A DNA stretch of 64,000 bases from Armigeres subalbatus (GCF_024139115.2 NC_085141.1:408171612-408235611), one strand, 5' to 3'. Shown: positions 31,583 to 45,000, counted from the first letter of the stretch. Numbers and translations: made by a program. Notes: a model not told the origin generated them from the letters alone.

Positions 31583-33480
31583 GGAAAGCTTTTTGGCCAC
31601 CCGCATCGATTTAAGGACTTCAGGGTACTTTGCCTTTTCTGTTTTTACCAACAAGGCCTCGCCTCTGTCCTTAACGTTCTTTGCGGGTCGAGATGCGTTA
31701 GACTTCCGCTTTGCCCTACTGACCAGCTGCCAGGGATTGTTGGTCCCTTGTGCAGGTGGTCTAGTGGCTACCGCTTCTGCCTTATAATCAGGAGGTCGTG
31801 CGTGGGATCAATTACATGCTCGTCCTTTTCCTACTTTGTATTTCTATCTTTGTTCTTGCTGTGTTTCACGTCCTACCAAAACTATTCCTACTGTTATAAC
31901 CTTCCATACAATCCCAAAACCTTCCGTGGTACCTATAAGAAGTCGTAGAGTTCTCTGCATCTTTCTTAAGTAGGTGTCCAACTAACCATCCTTCCCCTTC
32001 CTCAGCATTCGCAAGGACGTGGCCAGGACAGATCTCGACTATTGGAGAGTGCATTGCTTCCATTTAAAAGATAGTGATTAGTTCCAAATCATTATCTGTG
32101 GTAACGGATAAAAGTGATGCTACTCTCATACAATAGTGTTGGCTTGAACCACCTACGAATTTGTGCGAATTACTCAATCTAATGCTAATACTTGTGCCGA
32201 TGGCACAGCTCCAGCGACTTGCGCCTGGTTGGAGCCTTTCGCCATTTTGGGCCGAGAAGTCACCTTCTCGGGTCGACACCCTTCGGGCTCCTCTGGACGC
32301 CGATCTGCTCCGTCCACGTTTGGCTTTTATGGTTGCACGTCGTTTGGCTTTGCTTTGAGCGTCTCCGCCGGATTGCTGCCTGAACCCTTTCGGGTTATGC
32401 GCAGTCTTTTCTTCTTTGTCTGTCAGAGCGACATCAATCGCCTCCTCTCTTCCCACCACCCGCCTGATAAACGCATCCTGTTCTTGTCTTGCGACACGAA
32501 CAGCCTGGCGGAGCATCCGAAGGTTCTGTTTCAGTTCCTTACTGATGGTCTGCCTTGCGTACGCGAACTTGATGATATCATCGAATTGCTTGGCGACCAC
32601 CCGCATCCCGCCACGCGAGCTGATAGAGCTATACCCCGTCACTGCTGGGGAGCCTCCGGTGCTGCTAGTTGCAGCCTCCGTCACTCCGCTTTCAGGTCTC
32701 CTGGGAGGAGACCTCACCAAACCCCCCTTGGCCAAGGGGTCTACTATCTCCATGCATAACGCATCGTCAAAAGAATTATTTTTAGCTTCACTCATTTTAA
32801 TTGGGTCCCCCTTGTTGCTGCCGTCGAACCCTACTCGAATAGTCGCCTTTAATAATCCCATGGTTATCTTTGCACGCCTTACGGCATGGCGAGAGGCCAT
32901 GCAATGGTTTACCCTTACGTGCTCAGAGCCAGATCAGCGCAAGTCAGGAAAGGGCATCTGAGCCTACTCCCACCCAGCAGGCAAAGCTTGGTGGCAGGAT
33001 TAGACAGCGTGCTATAAGGCCCGCCACGGTTTTAGGGGACGGAAGACAGCCTAGCCATTAGCCCACTCGACGTTTATAGTCAGTGTCGCATGGCTCTACT
33101 AAGAGAGTAGAATGTCAGACTGCCAGCCGTCGCTTTAAGATTATTACGATATCCAAGACTAGGGCCGATGACATACTGACGCGTCGAGCGATGCGGAACG
33201 CGTCCAAGCACTCGTAAAGCAGAATATCAGCAAGAGAAATTCTTTTGTCTTGGACGCGTTCGCGCACGCACACGCGTGAGTATGTCATCGGCCTAGGTCC
33301 GTTAACGCGCGTTGTGTACTTTGAGCGGCACACGGTTGCTTTGATAGGGCCTGCTTGCGGACACATGCAGTTTTGTGTAGAGGTTTAACAGAGCCCGCTG
33401 CCAAGCCCCATCACGTCCTAGGCAGGCCCCCTAACTCAGAGACGGTAGGAAGGGGTCGTTTGAGCCCTTGGTCCCTGCTG
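31583..33480 (-). mobile_element. R1-clade LINE, 5' part (5' UTR and ORF1 N-terminus)
   Basis: ORF1 runs on the minus strand from 32900 (or the internal Met at about 32793, MSEAKNNSFDDALCMEI) through a Lys/Arg-rich region (KAKRRATIKAKRGRSRSASR, about 32330-32270) to 32198. It is interrupted by a SINE (31754-32190) and resumes at 31753-31584 (NNPWQLVSRAKRKSNASRPA ... KAKYPEVLKSMRVAKKLS). Coiled-coil-like Gln/Arg-rich sequence precedes the basic region. The GC-rich 33000-33480 stretch is probably the 5' UTR, but the 5' end is not fixed. The ORF is broken by insertions, so the element is inactive. Confidence 0.7.
31754..32190 (+). mobile_element. 437-bp tRNA-headed SINE inside the R1 ORF1
   Basis: The tRNA-like head starts GGTGGTCTAGTGGCTACCG with an anticodon arm TGCCTTATAATCA (loop CTTATAA, Ile-TAT-like) and a degenerate B box (GGTCGTGCGTGGGATCAAT). 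CTTGTGC at 31747-31753 and 32191-32197 fits a short target duplication. Removing it restores the R1 coding frame around GTNNPWQLV. Confidence 0.65.
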
Positions 33481-34520
33481 AATAGGTGATTACGCTGGGC
33501 TGCAAAGGGTTATGTGGCCACCTTTGTATTACTACATATCTCTATTTTAGCCACTTAATGACGAAGAACGATTGAAACTGAAAAACTTCCAGGGACGAGA
33601 CGGTAATGGCCAAAATCTCAAAAAGAAAAATAATTTCAATTGTGACTCTTCCTATTTAACTCTTTCTAAAACATACTAATGTAATTTAGTACACAATCAG
33701 ATAATCTCCAGCCGTGTTCTTACCACTTATACATAGTTTACCACACCATTACCACGCACATAGTTTGCGCTCAATTGGCATATGCAGAATAAACATATCA
33801 AGTGCATTTAAAAATAACTCGTAACATCAATCATACCTCATCACAAAAACCTTCCTTGTTCATTATCTGTCAATCAACAGGCATCGACGAAGATGAGAAA
33901 AGTTCCCAATCCTGAGAGCTCTTGACCTTCCACAAGAGAAGAACAGCGACAAACAATGTATCGCTCTATACGTATTTAGGTTCTATACCACCAATAAAAT
34001 AGAGATTGTGCTGCCGCTTTTCGTACTGCACTCATCCAGAAGAACATCCCATTCTCGCCCGTCATCGCTGTCGTCAGAATAAAAGTGCAATTAATTTACG
34101 TGCGTATTATTTCCCACAGGATGGCTTGTCACAGCGGTCCAACCATCCATCGCCGGGTAGCGAGTGCATATAAAAGCAGCTGGTGATGCGCCAGATCATG
34201 TTGCTAGGCCGAAAAGGAAGCATCGAGAGCAGCGAGTTGGTTGACTTGAGCCACCCAGTGTCCCCGCCGTCAATCTCATGGTGCCGTCGCGTGTCCACGA
34301 TGCGACGTCCCGTTTCAGAGGGATCATCAGCTGATATCGTGACTGCGAGCAACTCGCGTGTGTGGGGAACCGCTCGCCACCCATACGCGTAGTTGGTCGT
34401 GAAGTGCGTTCTCGATGCATTCGGTGTATTGCGGCTCTATGGTCGGTGGTGTGCAGCGTGGTGTTTGCGTATCAACGCTTGTACTTGCTCGACCCGAATA
34501 GGTGGAAATACAGACAAGCG
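33481..34520. other. intergenic region upstream of Lipt1
   Basis: No gene supported. A perfect TATAAAAG is present at about 34169, but no good initiator follows it. Several short ORFs here are on both strands and lack conserved features. Confidence 0.4.
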
Positions 34521-34529
34521 CGAAATAAA

Positions 34530-34600
34530 TATATAAATGAAGGAGCCGAATCTGCTTCGCATTCAGTTGCATTTCGTTCGTCGTGCCGAGTGGGTTTCGT
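34530..34600 (+). promoter_or_regulatory. candidate Lipt1 core promoter (TATA + initiator)
   Basis: TATATAAA at 34530-34537 lies 28-35 bases before an arthropod initiator, TCAGTT, at 34563-34568 (A+1 = 34565). A weak GGGTTTC lies where a downstream element would be (+28). Spacing fits the insect core-promoter rule. It would give a 5' leader of about 924 bases before the ATG at 35489, unless an intron lies in between. Confidence 0.4.
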
Positions 34601-35488
34601 CTAGCTGTTTTATACGCCTCATGCTTGAGAGCTCAGTGAGTGATTGACCTCGAACCATCCTAATCAACAGTGAATGTCCTCTAGTTACAGTTTTCATATG
34701 AAACATGTGGGAAATCGTTCTACTACTGTAAATACGAAGATTGGGTGATTATAGAAACTGACAGTGGAAGCCAACGTGGAGAGTTCTACATCGCTGCAGC
34801 ATCATACGGGACCGTTGTTTCTAAATAGGCAACGGGAATTTAACATTTTACTACTGTTTGCTAATTGAAAGGAATGCCCTTTAACTGTAGTCGCGATTGT
34901 GTTGGTATTAGATACCGCATAAATTCCCTGCACCAGACCTGGAAGTGGCTGCACCAAACCATCGCCCTGCATGAATACCTCATCTCTATGACCACTTCCG
35001 ACACGGACGCTATTGGCCAGAAAGGCATCAACTGTGCGTTCTAAGAAGGGAACTCAGTGCCAGTACCAGTAATCCAAAGTAACCAGTTAATAGGAAGTGT
35101 TAATAAGGCGCAATAAATCATTTCAATAGTGTTAAAGTGAAAAGTGCGAAGATTGTCAACTTTTTCATCCAACCTCAAAAGAAAACGAACATTTGCTTCT
35201 TCTACGTTCTACTAGTCAAAAAAGTGCAAAAATCATCTACGAACTGTCTGAAACTAGAACTGTCTTGAACACTGCCAACATAAGTGAAAATAATTTATGA
35301 TATAAATATAGAACTCGTTGATTCTGCATAGTGCTACCCAAAAAAATCTGGATAATCTCGTCGTTACGCAACACGCAGAACATCATAAACATCAACCCTC
35401 GATAACTCATCTAACTGCGGATCGGAACCAAGAGTGAAAATATATATAGGACAAAGAGATCAAAATAAAATAGCGAGAAAACCCCAAG

Positions 35489-36085
35489 ATGGCTGCCCTT
35501 ATTGTACAACGCTGTAATACAGCCGCACGTGCCGTATGCAAGTTGTATGTGGCCACAACATCCACCCATACAGCATTTCTAGCGCGAACCATCACAACCA
35601 CCAACCGGCTACATATTCAAAACAACACAACCAACCATGGCAAGAGCAAACAGCTGTCTTCGTCCGATATCAAGAAGATACCGGATAGTGAGGTTCGAAA
35701 ATCGGTTTTTATCTCGCAGTCCAACGACATCTACTCCAATCTTGCTCTTGAGGATTGGATCTATCGGAACTTTGACTTTGCCCATCACCACATCCTCATG
35801 CTATGGATCAACTCGCCCACGGTGGTGATTGGTCGGCACCAGAATCCTTTTGCCGAGGCCAATGTATCCGCTTTGATGCGCAATGGGGTGGAGCTGGCAC
35901 GGCGGAACAGCGGCGGCGGGGCAGTGTACCACGATTTGGGCAATTTGAACTGCACCTTCTTCACACCACGTGCTCGCTACGATCGGAAGTACAATTTGAA
36001 TCTTATCACGCGGGCTCTGTACCGGGAGTACGGCATCAGTGCGGACATTTCCGACCGGGACGACATCACACTGATGGGTAAAAAG
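35489..36085 (+). CDS. Lipt1: Lipt1 exon 1: targeting peptide and N-terminal catalytic half
   Basis: 199 codons, phase 0 end, donor GTGAGT at 36086. Contains the substrate-loop motif [12 protein letters not shown] and the [12 protein letters not shown] motif. The exon stops on the Lys of the KxSG catalytic motif. The reading frame runs on into the intron to 36136 by chance. Confidence 0.93.
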
Positions 36086-39000
36086 GTGAGTGAGCTGATA
36101 TTAATAAACCGGTTTCGTTTATGTATTTATGGTTGATTGTCCCATAGTCTACCATTCTCTGACAGTGGACCTCCTACTTAAAAGTACATTAAACTTTTAA
36201 CATAAATAAATATGTATCAAAATTTTGTTACATTCATCTTGTAAGAGGTTGTGACAAGGTTATTTTTTTACAATGCAATGTTCCTTTCAAGAGCCGCAGG
36301 AATCTTTTGTAGTACAAATTGAAAGAGATTTCCGTATATTTTCTATAATAAAAGTTTGTATTTTCTGTAATTTTTAGTACACATTCTTGAGGAGTGTAGT
36401 ATAGCTTTTATAAAATGTAATGCATAAATAATTCATCAAGAATTTCTTTCACATACAATGGGGTCACAAATTGGTCAATTTACCTTATGTATTGTTATCT
36501 GTGTTGTGTAGTTGAACTAGCTATGGCTAAAGCATCGAGCGGAAAATTCCATTATATACTACAATGTTGCAGCTAGTCGAGTTGGGTTATCATATCAAAT
36601 TGTTTCCAGTGCTTTGGTACTTCATGTATGTATTAGATTTAAACAAGCTAAGGCCGGAGTGGCCTGTGTAGTAAGTAATTATACTTTTTGTAGTAACTAT
36701 CAATAATTATTTAATGTATATTAGGATCGATACAAATTTTATAATCTGTCCTTATTCTATAAAGCATGCATTTGACAGAATAATTCTTTTTTCAATGTGA
36801 TATAACAAAATGCCTGAAACAACTTCGAATTTGGCCTTTGACGTTCATACCTGAGACGTTCAAAACAGTCAGTAGCGTAGTTGATTTTCTTCTTCTTCTT
36901 CAATGGCTCTACATTCCAACTAGAACTTGGCCTACTTTTCAACTTAGTATTCTGTTAGCATTTCCTTAGTTATAAATTGAAAGCTTTTCTATGTCCGCCA
37001 GCAAGTACAATGGATATTAGGGTGGTTCAAAAAATCGATTTTGCTCCACAGTGCTCATCTGATTCTTTACCATGTTCTGAGTGTCTTCTGAAAATTTGAG
37101 CTCATTTGGATTAAAACTGATTTAGCACAAGCCGTTTCAAGTTTGCATGCAAATTAGTATGGGGAAATTTATTTTTTCATTATACTGTTAATGACGCTTC
37201 CCCATCAAGCGCATGTTAAAAGAAAACCTACATAGCTAAAAGGAATACTCAACAGCTTCCACTCAGTGAAAACCGCATCTCAATTAATCGTTCCAATAAT
37301 TAGTAATCGAATTTAATCTATACCGTGGTTTTCTGGCGCTAATTGCATAACTCATCAACAGGCAACATTGCTGCTCGTGGCGCGAAAGATAGCACACACA
37401 AATTTAGGCTACTATGTTGAACTGCACATTTCAGTGATGCCCTCAAAGAAGTTTAACGATCATGACTAAAGATTCGCAACCTGTCTTAAAATCGATTACT
37501 AATTATTGGGACGATTAATCAACATGCGGTTTTCGTTGGGTGAAAGCTGTTGAGTATCCCTTTTAGCTGTGTAGGTTTTCTTTTGGCCTGCGCTTAATGG
37601 GGAAACGTCATTAACAGTATAATGAAAAAATAAATTTCCCCATACTAATTCGCATGCAAACTTGAAACGGCTTGTGCTAAATCAGTTTTAATCCAAATGA
37701 GCTCAAATTTTCAGAGGACACTCAGAACATGGTAAAGAATCAGATGAGCACTGTGGAGCAAAATCGATTTTTTGAACCACCCTAATGGATATACTATGCC
37801 CAGGGTGTCGAGAATGTTTCCCACCCGAAAACATCCTAGACCGGACCGAGAATCGAACTCGCCATCTCCTGATTGGCAATCCTACGCCTTTGCTCGCAAG
37901 GCTACTGGAAACCCACTACGTAGTTGATTTTGTTATCTTGAAAATATTCGGCTGCGCTAAATGAAACGTAGGGAGAAGAACCATTTGGGCAGCACTCCGT
38001 ATTACCGTCCACAACGTGATAAACGCGGCCGAGTTCCAACCAAATGGCTTGATTTTTTGTTCGTCATTAGATATCTACTAGGGTGGAATGTATGTAAAAG
38101 TTGATTATCGAATTTCAAAAACGGCTAGTGCTCAAAAGTTTTATCTCCTCGAAATAAGTCCCTATGTAAAATTTTAGCTTAATCGGACTTCGTTAAGGGT
38201 TTAACCAAAGCGGTCAAAGTTTGACTTTTTTTGAAACACGAAAATTTCCCAAAGGCCCACAGGAAAATTTCGAAATCGATTTTTTTTTTTTGATGTCAAG
38301 TGCCTTAAAAATGCATGAAACGTCGAGATCTGATGCTATCTCAAGAAGATTTTTTGAAAAAAAATTGACCTTCTGGGGCTCAGCCAATTTTTCGTAATTG
38401 AAAATTTTGTTAATCTCGGAAAGAGTTTTTTTTTTTTGAAAAATTGACTTTTTTGGATTTAGAAAGGTTTTGCGAAATCGATTTTTTTAGGTGCCAAATG
38501 TCTTAGAAATGCATGAAACAGCGAGATCTGGTTTAATCCCGAAAAAAATGAATAATTGTCTTTTTATAGGACTTTCGAGATTTTGGGACATTTTTTTTCA
38601 AAATCGTATTTTTTTTAGTGCTAAATATGTTTCAAAAAAATTGTTCAAAAGACAACACCATATCTCGACGTTTCATGCATTTCTAAGACATTTAACATAA
38701 AAAAAAATATTTTTAAATTTTCCCGTACCCCTCCCTTGGGAAATTTTTAGTGTTTCAAACTTCTACTGCTTTTGTCAAACTTTTACTGCTTTTGTCAAAC
38801 GCCGTAGTACGATTGAGCTGAAATTTTGCATAGGGACTTTTTTCGAGGAGATTTTGAGCACTACTCGTTTTTGAAAATCGTAAAGTCGATTTTCATTGGC
38901 ACCCTAATATCTGCGGACAAACATCATCAACAAAATACCAAATCATTAGGTTGTGATGCACAATGTGCGTAATGCGATAATGGGGACGGGTATGCCGAAA

Positions 39001-42000
39001 TAGGTATCAACCCTATTGGGCCCAATAGTAAATGCAATCGAATTTTCATAGGCTCCAGCGATTCGATTAACTTTTAGTTAAAAATTTTCAGTTCGATTGT
39101 TATTGCTCAGTGGTTAAAAAAAACCTGCTCCGGAGCATGGTTAGATTTGACTTTGTTCGCGAGAAAATCGGCGCCATATCCATTTTGCTTCAAATAACTA
39201 TCAATTTGTCAAAACTCAAATGGGTCAACTTTGGAGTATAGTTTTAAATACGATGGGAAAATAATCATCGAACTGTAAAATTTTACCTAAAAGTTAAATA
39301 AATCGGTTAATTGGTTCTCAGCTTTAATATACATTAAAAATTAAAACCCATTTAGGGCTCTCGATTAGCTTCCAATGTTAGTTGGGAATTTTCAAAAGCG
39401 AAAAACGTTCCGTTCCGCGTCGAAAGCAAATATGACGTCCACTACTTTTTGAGATTTCTAGACCTTTTCCCTCTGTCACCTGGCATATGTACTGTCACGT
39501 AATCTTAGACCCCTACCCCCTAAGTACCAAAAAGTGTCACATAACTAATGTTTCGCCAACATTTATCAATATCTGTATAACATTTTAGGACAATAATATC
39601 AACAATGAATCGCCTACTTTAAGCGTGCTTACAGTGACCCACTAACCGAGCAAAGTCTGAAAACATATCGAGAGCATATAGAAAACACATTTTGAATTCG
39701 ACATCAAATTGAAATCATAATTTTTCAATGATTGATTACATATTTTGATCACATTTTGCTGTAGATTTCTAAATTGTATGATCTGACATCAAACTGTGTA
39801 CTTATTTTGTTATCGGAACCAATATCAAATTCAGTTTTCGATTTGCTCTCATCGATAGCAGGAATAGTTTTCGATTTGATGTCACAGTAAGATTTTTCTA
39901 CTATACATTTTGTTATTTTATTAACGGTTAAAACACGTTCTATGGAGTTTTGACAAATATTACCGAGCCTTGATTATTGGTGAAGCTTTTTTTAAATTAC
40001 GCTTTTCATCATTGTTCATCTATAGCAGTGGATCTCAACCTGGAGTACATGTACCCCTGGGGGTACCATTGCTGGTCTCTGGAACTACCTGAGACAAAAA
40101 TGCGTAATGGCGAACGTTGTATTAAAATTGCAAAGAATACCCTTTTCGAATACGCTTAACGACTGTATATTTTCAGCCTATTCCATTAACGTGGCGTTAA
40201 GTTGTCAAATATAACAGAAATATCCTGTCTAGAATAGATATGGGTGCGCGACATTAGGCATCAGTACATTAAGCACCCTTCTTTGCATAAACAAAGTGGA
40301 ATTCATGTCCGTGCGGTAAGCTACTTCAGTCTAATTTTGAAATCAGTATTTACTTAACATAGTTATTATGTACACTTGCACATAACAACAAGATTTACAA
40401 CGTAAATTACTATCAAATTGCCATTATCACCATTCGGGTGTCTTGTTGATAGTTGGATGACAGCTTTCTGTTACAAATTTGGTATTCTCACGTTTTTTTT
40501 TTTAGAAAATCGAGATTGTGCAAAGTAGCCCCCGGAGTCAAAAAAAGTCCCGCACGACGGTATCTTAACTAATTCATAATTTTTACTTCGTAATTGACAA
40601 GAACTAGTTCTCTTCAGAAAAGTTTAAGACAAACAAAAGTTCAACACAAGTTCTTTTAAAAATTGGAGTTCTAGAGTTCATAGAGACCATGCGCTAATTA
40701 CGTAAAGATTTGTCATTTTCTTATACTTCACACTAAAAAAGTAGAGCGCAGATGAGGTTGCAAAAAAAAAAACGAAAAAATTGGGTGTACCGCACAATAG
40801 ATTCCCGGGTTAAAAAGTCTATGATTGTGATCCATTTCTTTCCAAAAGAAGGCATAATCTAACGTTTTTCATCTTTTAAATTACCAACAGCGGAGACTGA
40901 GATTGAGCCTATAGGAACACTTGTATGAGAAGTAGGCATACTTACCATTACCACTCAACCTCCAGAACGCCGACATTTTCAAACCATTGGAAATTGTTAT
41001 TTCATATCTTCAGTATCAGATTTCTATAACATCGGTTTGTGAATGAAAAATAATATGAACAATTGAAATACCTATGTACATACTTGGCTTCTCTAGGCAT
41101 GAAAAATGACTATCTCAATAAGGGTCTCCTCTTCAATCCAGTCACATTCAGCATGATCTGCTTTGAAGCAATTCACATTTCTGCTGAGTTATGGAAGGTT
41201 CAAGATGCACGACAGAGATTATAATTATAATCTTAGTTACTCAATTAAAAATCCGAGTAACTCAATTCTTAAAAGATTCATCAAAAATCGACACTTAATG
41301 ATGCAAAAAAAGTTAAGTAAAGAGTACAAAAAAATGTCAGGAAAAAGTGGCAAAATTGGACACCTAGTAATATCCCTTTAGTTCCTGGAATTTCATACAG
41401 AATTCCAAAGTTTCACTCAGAGTCCCATATTCTCAAAATATTGTCTGATACTAATAAAAATCATAATTTTGAAAATTTCCAAGAATTTTGAAGATTTTTC
41501 TGACTAAAAATCCAAACTGTTGAAAATCCTCTGGTTGTGATCGTCCAGATTTTGTGTTTGCGTTTTATGTTGGTGGTATTTGGCTTGACCTCGGAATTCG
41601 CTTTGACGCAGCCGCGCTGTTGCCATCTAGCGGCGACGTGTGCGTCAAATCACTGTTTTTCAACATGATGAAGTATAGGAAGTATATTTTAAAATGCTTT
41701 TAAAATGTTATTAACAGTGATATGTTGAAAACTTTTAAACACATAGGATTAGAATTTTGAAAAACTACATGTAAGACTCCTTATCTACACATGGTTTTTT
41801 AATCAAAATAATTCAACTTTCGTGTTACCTATATAAAAGTAAATTAAAATTTTAACCCAAAAAAAATGAACAATTTTCGGCTAAAATGTGTTTTAACGCT
41901 TTAATAAGCATTTTAAAAGTGATGTCCTATATCCCTTGCTGGGTGAAATAAAAAAACATCAGCCGACCCCCATTTTGTTTTTTCGCTTTCGTCAGGGCCA

Positions 42001-45000
42001 ATTGACCAATTAATCAGGGGGAGAAGGCGGAGCATTGAATCCCTACCCCAACATGTGCGACATCTTGATTTGGTTCTAAACTGTAAACAACAGTGTTAAT
42101 TCTCTACCGCCTTTTTGTTATGGCGAGGCAATTTTTATGCACTCTTTTGTTCTCGATATTTTATCAAAATTAAACACTCAATCATTCAGCAATATAACGA
42201 TGTGATATGCTTGAGATACATGCTTGATTATAGGGACTCGAAAAAGAATTTATTTGCAGTAACTAACCGAATATAAAAATGTTCACATTAACGATTGCGC
42301 CCTAACATCGGTTCTAAGCTTCGATGCAGAGTACATGAGCTTTGTTCGCCAGTGACAGGCGACATCCTCATAGGCCCTTGCAAATAATTAAACGTTATTG
42401 AAAGTGTTGCCAATAGCAATAATACGACTATGGAATAAAAAATGGACTAAATTTTGAATTGGCAATGAACCTTAAAAACATGTGTTTAATGAGTATTTCT
42501 CTAAACCTACGCACTACAACTTCATAGAAAAGTGGCGTGTTAATATTTGTTATAATAAATTGGATGAAAACCAAGCTGCTATTTGAAAGAGCCACAAAAT
42601 TTGTAGTAAAATGAATTTGCTTGTTGGTTGAATCACTCGTTCTCAGCAGCGATATGATCTCAAGGACAAAACACAGCAAGTATTTTTTTTATACGCATGC
42701 CACTTTTTACTGTTGAAATCAGAAGAGATTTTATTGTACAACAATAGCTAGCTATTTACTTCCATTTCCAGCCAGCTTCAGCATGGTGTTGGTGGTGCAC
42801 ATCTTATCGCATGGCTAAGGAAGGCGCTTACATTACTATGGTAAATTATAGCCATGATCAGTCGTTTTGAATAATTTTGTGACACTCTAGTTAAATTTAT
42901 TTATTCACATAACAAGTTTCAGATTTGGCATGTGTTGAAAAAGAATTGGGTGTGTATATCATAAGATGACGATGCAGAGCATAATGTCCATCCAAGCCTT
43001 CCTTAGCTGTTTGCACAGGATAACATCTATTTATTGAATTCGGCTTCGTTGCTTTTTGACACTTTAGCTCCAGTAAACAAGTTATTTTGAATGATATGGA
43101 AATGCTTATTATCATCTTCCAAACTTAGACGTACATGTTCATGATAGATTTAGAGGCGAAAGTATAGAATTGATAGTTCCGTTAGGATACTGCAGGCATG
43201 AAGAATGTTTTATAGAAGTTGATTTGAAAGCGAGCGGAGGGCAATATTTGTGATGGCATATATCGCACGACCTTCCTTCTGTCAAACTCCCGTATGAAAG
43301 GGGAGGGAGGATATCAGTGTGGAAGCTATTTAGGTGATAATCGATTGCCCCTTAGTTTTATATGATGAATAGAAGAAAAATAGGAATCTAATTTTATTGG
43401 GGACTTGGTAAATAATCGATGGTTCTCCAGCTAAAAAGTTCTCATAAGACGAGTTTATACAATCCCATTGAATTCCACCACTTAATTGAAAGTCGAGTAA
43501 AGTACAAGACACTGAAGACGGCCTTACTGTTGAGGTCGAAATACGTATCTGTCAAGATACAATTAAGTGGTGGAATTCAATGGGATTGTATAAACTCGTC
43601 TTAAGACAAGTGAAGACATTCCACTAAAAAGCTCAAAATAATTTTCTTATTAAAAAGTTCTGTTTCAGAGAGAAAAAAAAGTTATTCGGAAAAATAGTCA
43701 CGAATGAAAGCTAAAGAGCTATAGTTAAAGTTAAACTTAGTTAAAGTTCTAACGATGCTTATTATTTTGTCATGAAGGTCCCCCAATACACACGCAGTGA
43801 ACACATCTGAGACTACACATCATAGAAGCTTATGCAATGGCAGATTCTGTCAGTTTATGCTGATGGGCTGGGGTTAATACATTTTTCACGTTTATAGGTT
43901 TCCATTCGTGTCTGTATTTTCGCGTAAAGCTTGCAGCTATTAAATCAGTATACAGAACAACTTTTTCAGAGAACGTATTACATGTTGTAAAATGGCTATT
44001 ACGTCACTTTCCCAGATTACGGCAGGTAAGAAAATGTGACTTACAAGGCCTCGACACATGAAAATATTTTTTTTTGAAATTACTAGTCAGCTGATCATAA
44101 TACCTGGTTTACAGTTCGTCTTTGAGTGATAAAACGGTCTACTTTTCCATACCAATGAATGGTGCTTTAATGGCCATTATGCAACTCAAATGAGTTGAAT
44201 AATAGTAGTTTGTGCAACTAGTTGCAAAAAAGATGATTTTTTCAGCACGAGTTGAACGGATAAATACTACGAGTGCTGAAAAAATCGAGTTTTGCAACGA
44301 GTTGCACACGCTATTTTTTGCAATGATGGGCTTTAACATGATAAATCTACATATACCAAAATCGTACAATCGAATTTAGTCCACATGATCACTCATGCCA
44401 ATAAATTATGTTGCGACAGAGAACAATCAGATTCCATGTTATCGGGCCATATTTCACGGCTCAACAAGTCATGAAGCGATAGATGGACTTGACTTTTGAA
44501 AATGTTGATGTCATGTCCATCAAACCATTTCATTTATTACGAGACACAGAGAATACACTATTTGAACACTCACCCAAGCTAATTCAGAAAAATGTAGTCT
44601 TGTATGATGTTTGTTTTTCATGATAGCACCCAAATGAGTGCTGTAATGAATTTTATGCAACCCATTTGAGTTGCATAATGGTCACTCATTTGGGTGCTAT
44701 AATGAAAAACCAATATCAGAACAGTAGTTACATGACTACATTTTGCTGCATTAGCTTCGGTAAGTGCTCAAATAGTGTATCTCTGCCTCGTGTAATAAAT
44801 TAAACAGTTTGATGGACAAGACATCAGAAATTTCCAAATGCAACTTCATCTATCGCTTCAAAGCCTTTCGAGCTATGTAATTTGGCACGATAACATGGAA
44901 TATGATTGTTCTCTGCAGCAACATGATTTATTGGTAAGAATTCTCATGTGAAGTAAATAAGTCTGTACCATTTTGGTACATATTTATCATATTACAGCCC

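Larger units (their letters stand above)
25796..31583. mobile_element. 5.8-kb insertion in the R1 ORF1 with AAGTTC-rich terminal regions
   Basis: The ends are inverted copies of CCCAAGCAACCAAAAGTTC (25796-25814 and 31565-31583). Sub-terminal regions (25890-26620 and 27545-27580 on the left, 31410-31565 on the right) are full of AAGTTC/GAACTT motifs in both orientations. Removing it rejoins the R1 frame as ...KKLS/SALGQDV. No longer target duplication is visible; GA on each side is the most I can see. It has no transposase ORF and carries nested elements at 26624-27540 and 27595-31404. Confidence 0.65.

Noticed and set aside
32163..32961. Plus-strand ORFs of 198 and 181 codons
   Set aside because: Opposite strand of the R1-type ORF1, whose frame has recognisable family sequence.
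34169..34176. TATAAAAG as a promoter
   Set aside because: No convincing initiator at the right distance and no gene start nearby; the TATA/initiator pair at 34530-34568 is better.
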